From contig CAMYNL010000010.1 in assembly GCA_947259705.1 (NCBI GenBank), forward strand, positions 1-64,000: 64,000 nucleotides of DNA, written 5' to 3'. Both the position numbers and the translations under genes were made by a program. Under the pieces are notes generated by a model. That model searched no databases. It saw nothing but the letters and a program-made list of their open reading frames with translations, and was not told the origin of the DNA. Source of the stretch: an uncultured Gammaproteobacteria bacterium (GTDB taxonomy: Bacteria; Pseudomonadota; Gammaproteobacteria; Arenicellales; JAANXG01). Positions 56,177 to 64,000 of this stretch are shown one piece after another. Numbering within the stretch: the first letter of the stretch is position 1; the number at the start of each line of letters is the position of its first letter.

Positions 56177-56893
56177 CTAACCGCCCGGTTGCTCGTTTCT
56201 AGCCAGTACTTGACCGGCAGTGGTCTTCGGCAGGTAGGTGAGCGTCCGGCCGCCTTTGACTGTCGACTCCAGCGCCAGCCACTTCCCGCCGTCGCGGGCA
56301 TACCAGACACGGATGTCGAGTTCTTCATGGCGGGCGCGTATCCGGTAGCCGTCAGCCTGCACCGCATCGGAGGGCAGTGAATATCTGACATCCTCGAGCG
56401 GTTGCACCTCGACCTCAATCAACTCGCCGGTCTGGGAATTGAGCAGCCGCGGCTGTTTGAGAAAGTCGCGCCTCCAGTAAGCGAAGGTCATGACGCAATC
56501 TCGCGACAGCGACTGTGTATCATCTTGCGTTACCAGTTGGAAGGAATGCGGGCCCAGTTCTCCACGCACGTCGTAGTTCTTTCCGTTGTCGTCAGTGCGT
56601 GCGCGTATCCGTGTCAGGCAGCCATCGTGCCAAACCTCCGTATTCTGGTGCCGATAACTGTATACGGGGACAAACAGCAGCCGCACGTCGAACTCGGCCC
56701 TGCTCTCCACCACTTCTCGCTTTCCCTGGCTGGTGACGGTGAAGTCGTGGTAGCCGATCTCCTTATCGTCGAGCAGCACTCGGAAGCGGAATTGCTCCGT
56801 CTTTTGCATGCCGTAAGCCGACGGTGTCGATGCCGCGACGATGAGCAGCGCCGCGATAATGTTCAACGCCCTGGTTCCGCGCTGCGTTTTCAT
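56177..56893 (-). CDS. DUF6134-like secreted protein
   Basis: A 238-residue protein with a signal peptide (LNIIAALLIVAASTPSAYG). The mature part is a long beta-rich fold with FRFRVLLDDKEIGYHDFTVTSQGKREVVESRAEFDV and CVMTFAYWRRDFLKQPRLLNSQTGELIEVEV, matching DUF6134. The function is unknown; the family sits next to DUF1295/DUF2878 genes. It overlaps the DUF1295 stop by 4 bases (ATGA). Confidence 0.8.
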   Translation of the reverse strand: MKTQRGTRALNIIAALLIVAASTPSAYGMQKTEQFRFRVLLDDKEIGYHDFTVTSQGKREVVESRAEFDVRLLFVPVYSYRHQNTEVWHDGCLTRIRARTDDNGKNYDVRGELGPHSFQLVTQDDTQSLSRDCVMTFAYWRRDFLKQPRLLNSQTGELIEVEVQPLEDVRYSLPSDAVQADGYRIRARHEELDIRVWYARDGGKWLALESTVKGGRTLTYLPKTTAGQVLARNEQPGG

Positions 56894-57699
56894 GGCTGTA
56901 GCTCCTGGTACGGTTGTTGGCTTTGTGGAGCCCTGGGAGGGCCCGGAATGAATGCGTTGGTGCGCCGCACATAGTCTCGATACCCGGGCCGGCGCTCACC
57001 GATGTCCTTCTCCAGCAGGGCCACGCCGGATATCTTCAACAGCATGAAGGTCATGACCAGCGGTGAAACGATGGACCACCACCCGCCGGCCGCCAGGCCG
57101 ATGAGAAACAGGCCCCACCATATACAGGCGTTACCGAAATAGTTGGGGTGCCGGGTGTAGCGCCATAACCCGCTGTCCAGCACCTTGGCGCGGTTCGCCG
57201 GGTCGGCCTTGAACCGAGCGAGCTGCAGGTCCCCAACCGCCTCGAAAATCATCCCCGCCGTCCACAGCGCCACGCCCAGATAGTCGAAGGCGTTGATCGG
57301 TTCGTCGCTGACGATGGCAGCCAGCAACGGCAGCGAGACGATCCAGGCGATCAGTCCCTGCAAGCCGAACACGATATAGAGGCTCTTGAACGCGAAGCCA
57401 GGTTCGTTGTTCGCCCTGATCTGTTGGTAGCGGAAATCCTCGCCCTCCCCCCAATTACGCCAGGTGATATACCCCGACAAGCGCAGCGCCCACAGCGATA
57501 CCAGCACCAGCACCAGCGTGGTGCGCGGCCCAGGATCCGGGTAGCTGGCAGCGTAAGCGAGGGCGGCGACCAGAAACATGGCTGCCCACAGGCTGTCGAC
57601 AATGCTGACGTCGCGCTTTACCAGACTTGCCCCCCAGGTGAGCGCGCCGGCGGACAGGATCGCCGCCAGGCCCCACAGGTAGCTGGTCAGATCGAACAT
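56890..57699 (-). CDS. DUF1295 / steroid 5-alpha-reductase-like membrane protein
   Basis: A 269-residue membrane protein with about six helices. RANNEPGFAFKSLYIVFGLQGLIAWIVSLP, RAKVLDSGLWRYTRHPNYFGN and EKDIGERRPGYRDYVRRTNAFIPGPP are the DUF1295 core, similar to steroid 5-alpha reductases and phospholipid methyltransferases. It probably modifies a lipid. It lies 4 bases after the DUF2878 gene. Confidence 0.88.
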   Translation of the reverse strand: MFDLTSYLWGLAAILSAGALTWGASLVKRDVSIVDSLWAAMFLVAALAYAASYPDPGPRTTLVLVLVSLWALRLSGYITWRNWGEGEDFRYQQIRANNEPGFAFKSLYIVFGLQGLIAWIVSLPLLAAIVSDEPINAFDYLGVALWTAGMIFEAVGDLQLARFKADPANRAKVLDSGLWRYTRHPNYFGNACIWWGLFLIGLAAGGWWSIVSPLVMTFMLLKISGVALLEKDIGERRPGYRDYVRRTNAFIPGPPRAPQSQQPYQELQP

Positions 57700-57703
57700 C
57701 CAG

Positions 57704-58261
57704 TCATTCCTCGACCAGCTGCCGCTGCAGCGCAGGCGCACCGCGCCGGGGATTCCAGCCGTCAAACCGGTTGGAAAGGCTCATCAGAACAGGCATCAAT
57801 ATCCCCCAGCCCAAGCCAATGGCGGAGAGCCCGGCGACCATGTTGCCGAATTCCAGGCCACCTAGCCGGGCCCCGGCGAAATAGGCCAGCGGCCCCCCTG
57901 CGGCGCCCAGTAGCGACGCGAGCAGCCAACGACCCTTGAGCCAGCGCAGGCTGACGTTGAGTGTGGTGGCGAACAGGACCCACATGGCGACGATCCAATA
58001 GGGCGCGGTGCCGGCGGCCAGCTGTCCCGATGTGTACACGACCCAGCCGGTGGAGGCGAGGGCGCTGTCGAACAACGCGCCGAGCAGGCCGGCTGTGGCG
58101 ACCAGCACGAACTCATCGCCCGGCTGCGGCGACCGCGCAAGGTGCAGGGCAACGAGGGCAGCCACCAGCAGCGTGCCCAGCACCGGCATGCCGTTGGCCC
58201 CGCCCAATACGGCAGCGAACCAGCCGGCCTGGAACAGCAGTATATTGATCAGATTCGTCAT
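57704..58261 (-). CDS. DUF2878 membrane protein
   Basis: A 185-residue membrane protein (about five helices) of the DUF2878 family, with ILLFQAGWFAAVLGGANG at the N terminus, TAGLLGALFDSALASTGWVVYTSGQ and PYWIVAMWVLFATTLNVSLRWL. ATG 58261 follows the long non-coding 5' part of the open frame. DUF2878 genes usually stand with cyclopropane- or furan-fatty-acid genes; those are not in the window. Confidence 0.82.
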   Translation of the reverse strand: MTNLINILLFQAGWFAAVLGGANGMPVLGTLLVAALVALHLARSPQPGDEFVLVATAGLLGALFDSALASTGWVVYTSGQLAAGTAPYWIVAMWVLFATTLNVSLRWLKGRWLLASLLGAAGGPLAYFAGARLGGLEFGNMVAGLSAIGLGWGILMPVLMSLSNRFDGWNPRRGAPALQRQLVEE

Positions 58262-58728
58262 GGTTTTCGGTTTCCGCCGCGGGGTTGCAGAGGCGGAATG
58301 CCCGGCGTCGGGTCTTCTCGACGGCAAAAAGCGGCCCCGCGGTACTATGTCGGGGCAGCGTTTTAGCAGAGCAGATGTCAATATCGCGTGGTGAAACCGG
58401 ATCCCCGCCTTCACATGTCGTGGAGGTGGGCCCGCAATACGGCACAGATCCGCGCGCAGCCCGGCCGACGGTTTGCCGACTTTTTCATGAAACGACGGCG
58501 GCCGGCCCGTCACTCGGCTGAACGGTCGTTCGGTTAACCACCGGCAGGGGCAGGGCCAACCGCGCCGGGCGTGGCTTGATGACGATCGGGGCGCGGTGAC
58601 TGCGCAGCGGGGACGCCGAACGGAAGACCGGTCGCTCCGGGCGACCGCCCCTCACAGGGGCCGCGCGGCAGCCAGAGAAAGGCCGCACGGGGCGGCCTTG
58701 ATCAATGTGTCACGATTTCAACGTGGGG
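58262..58728. other. Intergenic stretch without a supported gene
   Basis: About 470 bases upstream of the lipid-type operon. It includes the operon promoter but I see no defensible motif and no gene. Confidence 0.4.
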
Positions 58729-59583
58729 CTACTTGCCGACGCCCGAGCGGGCGGCACAGCGCTGTATCATGCCCTTATCCTTGCCGCTGATCTCGCGCTC
58801 TCTGGCCAGTCCTCGGGCGAGCCTGGCGACGCAACTTACGAAACCGCCGTGATTGTCCGCTCCACCGGCGCAGCTCATGAGTGTGTCGGTGATCGTGCAA
58901 CCGTTGGCGAACAAGGTATTGCTTGCGCCCGTGTCGCAGGCGCCGATATGTACGGTCGGCGTCAGGTCCGAATACGGGTTGCAGTCCTCCGCATCCGCTA
59001 CCCCGTCGCCGTCCGCATCCTGCCCGTGCTCGCTCAGTGAGATCTGCAGCTCGTAGCTGTCACCCGCCGCCGGCGTGTTGCCGTACATGACGCCGGGGTT
59101 GCATGCGGTGTTGTACTTGCCAACGCCGATCACGTAGCGGCCAGGCTCGGCGAACGTGTATTGGATGAACGAATCCGAAGTGCTGGCGCTGCCTGCTGCG
59201 CCTGCGGAAACACTGGCGTCATTGTTCATCATGAGCAACCGTCCGCCACTGCTGAAAAGGCAGAGCTCGGAATCCATATTCCCTTCCCCGCCTGCGCCGT
59301 AATCGATGTCGAAGTGGCCGGCGACCCCGCCCGGGGGGACCTCGAAAGAGTAGAAGTCATGCGTACCATCACCGCCGCCACTGATCGAAACCCAGGGCCA
59401 GGCCTCGGCGAACAAGATGTCCGGGTTAGGACCAATACTGAACCAGGCATCCACGTTCTGGGCCGAGGCAAGTATATTGTTGGGTTCTGATTCAGGCACA
59501 TCAGCGGCATTCGCCGGCGCCAGCGCCATGTTGCCAGTAAGTGCGGCAAAACAGGCGACGGCGTAAAGAAACGTCGTTTTCAT
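58729..59583 (-). CDS. Secreted protein with pre-peptidase-like domain and Cys-rich tail
   Basis: A 284-residue secreted protein: signal peptide (YAVACFAALTGNMALAPANA), a DVUA0089/PPC-like beta domain (about residues 30-185: ESEPNNILASAQNV, HDFYSFEVPPGGVAGHFDID, AEPGRYVIGVGKY), one thrombospondin-3-like calcium loop (DADGDGVADAEDC) and a C-terminal module GCTITDTLMSCAGG, NHGGFVSCVARLARGL, ISGKDKGMIQRCAARS. That last module recurs at the ends of secreted proteins in environmental bacteria and has paired Cys. No operon partner. Confidence 0.75.
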   Translation of the reverse strand: MKTTFLYAVACFAALTGNMALAPANAADVPESEPNNILASAQNVDAWFSIGPNPDILFAEAWPWVSISGGGDGTHDFYSFEVPPGGVAGHFDIDYGAGGEGNMDSELCLFSSGGRLLMMNNDASVSAGAAGSASTSDSFIQYTFAEPGRYVIGVGKYNTACNPGVMYGNTPAAGDSYELQISLSEHGQDADGDGVADAEDCNPYSDLTPTVHIGACDTGASNTLFANGCTITDTLMSCAGGADNHGGFVSCVARLARGLAREREISGKDKGMIQRCAARSGVGK

Positions 59584-59824
59584 GAGACACCCCCAAACTG
59601 CTGTTGTTATATGGCGGGCAGGCGGCCGGATGCCTTTGTTGTGATGCACTTGGCGTTGACGACCATCTGTGCCGGACGTTCACCACACGCCCGGACCCCC
59701 ACAACTTCAGTATAGACCCAGGCGCCGGCGTGTCCATGTGGCCTCCGTCAGGTCACGCGGCCGCTGCAGGGGGCAGCGGTGCGCCGCCGGCCAGGGCACG
59801 GGCGTCAAGGTGCTCACTGCACAG

Positions 59825-63004
<3,180 letters not shown>

Positions 63005-63009
63005 CCTCG

Positions 63010-64000
63010 TCAGCCCCCCGCCGCCACCGCCGCCTCATCGCCGCCGTCCGACCGCTCCACAGGTGTCACCGCCTTGCCGTCGGCGAGGCCCAGAAAACCC
63101 CGCTTCACCACCTGTTCTGCTTCCTTCAGGCCTTCCAGGATCTCCACCCGGTCCGCCAGCCGCCGCCCGCTTCTGACCGTTACCCGGCGGGCCTGGCGCT
63201 GATCATCGACCCGGAAGACATATTCGCCGTCGCGGTCGCGGCGCAAAGCGGCAAACGGTATGACGATGCGGTTGAACGCCTCGACGTAGAACTTGACACG
63301 GGCAAACTGGCCGGCACGTGCCCCGTCGGGCACCGGTTTCAGCTCCACTTCGACACGACCCTGGCGGGTATCCGGGTCGAGTTCCGGGTGGACGCGCAGC
63401 ACATGGCCGTCGAACCGCTGGTCGCCCAAAGCATCGATGTGCACGCTCACGCTGTCGCCCGGGGTTACGTGGGGCATCACCAGTTCGGACACGGTGAGTT
63501 CCGCGACCAGTGAAGTGGGATCGACAATGCTCAACACTTGGACGTTACGCTCTACGAAGTCGCCGGGCTCGGCCCGGCGTTGGGTCACCAGGCCGTCGAA
63601 GGGCGCCGCTACCCGCGTGTAGCCGAGGCGGGTGCGCAGCACGGTTTCCTCCGCCTGCGCCACCTGCAGCGCGGTCTGGGCGCGGATGTACTCGTCCTCG
63701 GAGACTAGGCTGCGTTGAAGCAGTTGCTGCAACCGCTCGATATTGATCTCGGCCTGGCGCCGGTTGGCGACGACCTTGTCGATCTCCGCCCGCAGCAGCT
63801 TGTCGTCGAGCTCGAGCACGATGTCGCCGGCGCGAACGGCATCTCCCTCGTAATAGGGCAGCCGGACGATCCGCCCCTCCTCCTGGGTGAAGATGCGGAC
63901 GCTGCGCCGGCCGCGTAGCGAGCCGGTGTACAGGGTGCTCATCCGCAGCGTATCACGGACCACCTCGGCGAGCTCCACCAGGTGCGTTCGCGGCGGCGAT
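63010..64000 (-). CDS. RND periplasmic adaptor, cut by the window edge
   Basis: At least 330 residues of an HlyD/AcrA-type adaptor; the frame is open through 64000, so the N terminus and signal lie outside the window. The lipoyl halves read GRIVRLPYYEGDAVRAGDIVLELDDK and TRVAAPFDGLVTQRRAEPGDFV, with the helical hairpin between (residues RRQAEINIERLQQLLQRS...). Barrel and membrane-proximal parts are present to the C terminus. GTG 63978 opens a shorter frame but is unlikely to be the true start. Confidence 0.9.
   Translation of the reverse strand, partial: SPPRTHLVELAEVVRDTLRMSTLYTGSLRGRRSVRIFTQEEGRIVRLPYYEGDAVRAGDIVLELDDKLLRAEIDKVVANRRQAEINIERLQQLLQRSLVSEDEYIRAQTALQVAQAEETVLRTRLGYTRVAAPFDGLVTQRRAEPGDFVERNVQVLSIVDPTSLVAELTVSELVMPHVTPGDSVSVHIDALGDQRFDGHVLRVHPELDPDTRQGRVEVELKPVPDGARAGQFARVKFYVEAFNRIVIPFAALRRDRDGEYVFRVDDQRQARRVTVRSGRRLADRVEILEGLKEAEQVVKRGFLGLADGKAVTPVERSDGGDEAAVAAGG

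Overview
The window looks like the chromosome of a GC-rich environmental gammaproteobacterium. The evidence is indirect: a class I PHA synthase, an Aap-type amino-acid ABC transporter, ArsC of the thioredoxin type with Acr3, an LbtU-like outer-membrane barrel, a Blc lipocalin, a DUF2878/DUF1295/DUF6134 lipid-type cluster and two RND systems. No rRNA or tRNA gene, CRISPR array or phage was recognised. The species cannot be named from this sequence.

Left part (1-32.8 kb): coding density is low, with many 300-800 bp stretches that hold no gene I can support. It carries a decayed IS3-type transposase; a single-pass propeller-like protein; an RND adaptor-permease pair (3.1-7.5 kb); a 53-aa membrane protein; a CHRD-domain gene interrupted by one in-frame TAG; a solute:sodium symporter; two PilZ proteins; an acyltransferase-3 protein; glyoxylate carboligase (gcl) convergent with phaC; two Tat-type aldo/keto reductases, one without its catalytic Tyr and His; a FabG-like SDR behind a palindrome-bearing promoter; a HAMP receptor without an output domain; a Glu-type dehydrogenase; a TauE/SafE exporter; and aapJQMP.

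Middle part (32.8-46 kb): a duplicated tail of an aldo/keto reductase gene and REP-like inverted repeats border a small zinc-ribbon gene. Then come an arsRC/acr3 divergon, a two-component system, and a divergent four-gene set (secreted protein; STN-like plus HEAT-repeat protein; a PLP enzyme of the alpha-oxoamine synthase family in which the Schiff-base lysine is Asn; and an LbtU-like barrel). This converges with a TonB-ExbD-ExbD-ExbB-secreted protein operon. Together they suggest a TonB-energised envelope or uptake system of unknown substrate.

Right part (46-64 kb): dienelactone hydrolase; then a bufferin-type RiPP operon (6-Cys precursor bufA, terminator-like hairpin, MNIO enzyme bufB, partner bufC) translationally coupled to exported MsrA, with exported MsrB after it. 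An OmpR/HK pair lies directly upstream, which fits a copper or oxidant defence module of the cell envelope. After that are a membrane-anchored alpha-barrel protein divergent from an exported N-formylglutamate-amidohydrolase-like protein, a lipid/lipocalin operon, a secreted Cys-rich-tail protein, and a second RND permease plus adaptor cut by the window edge.
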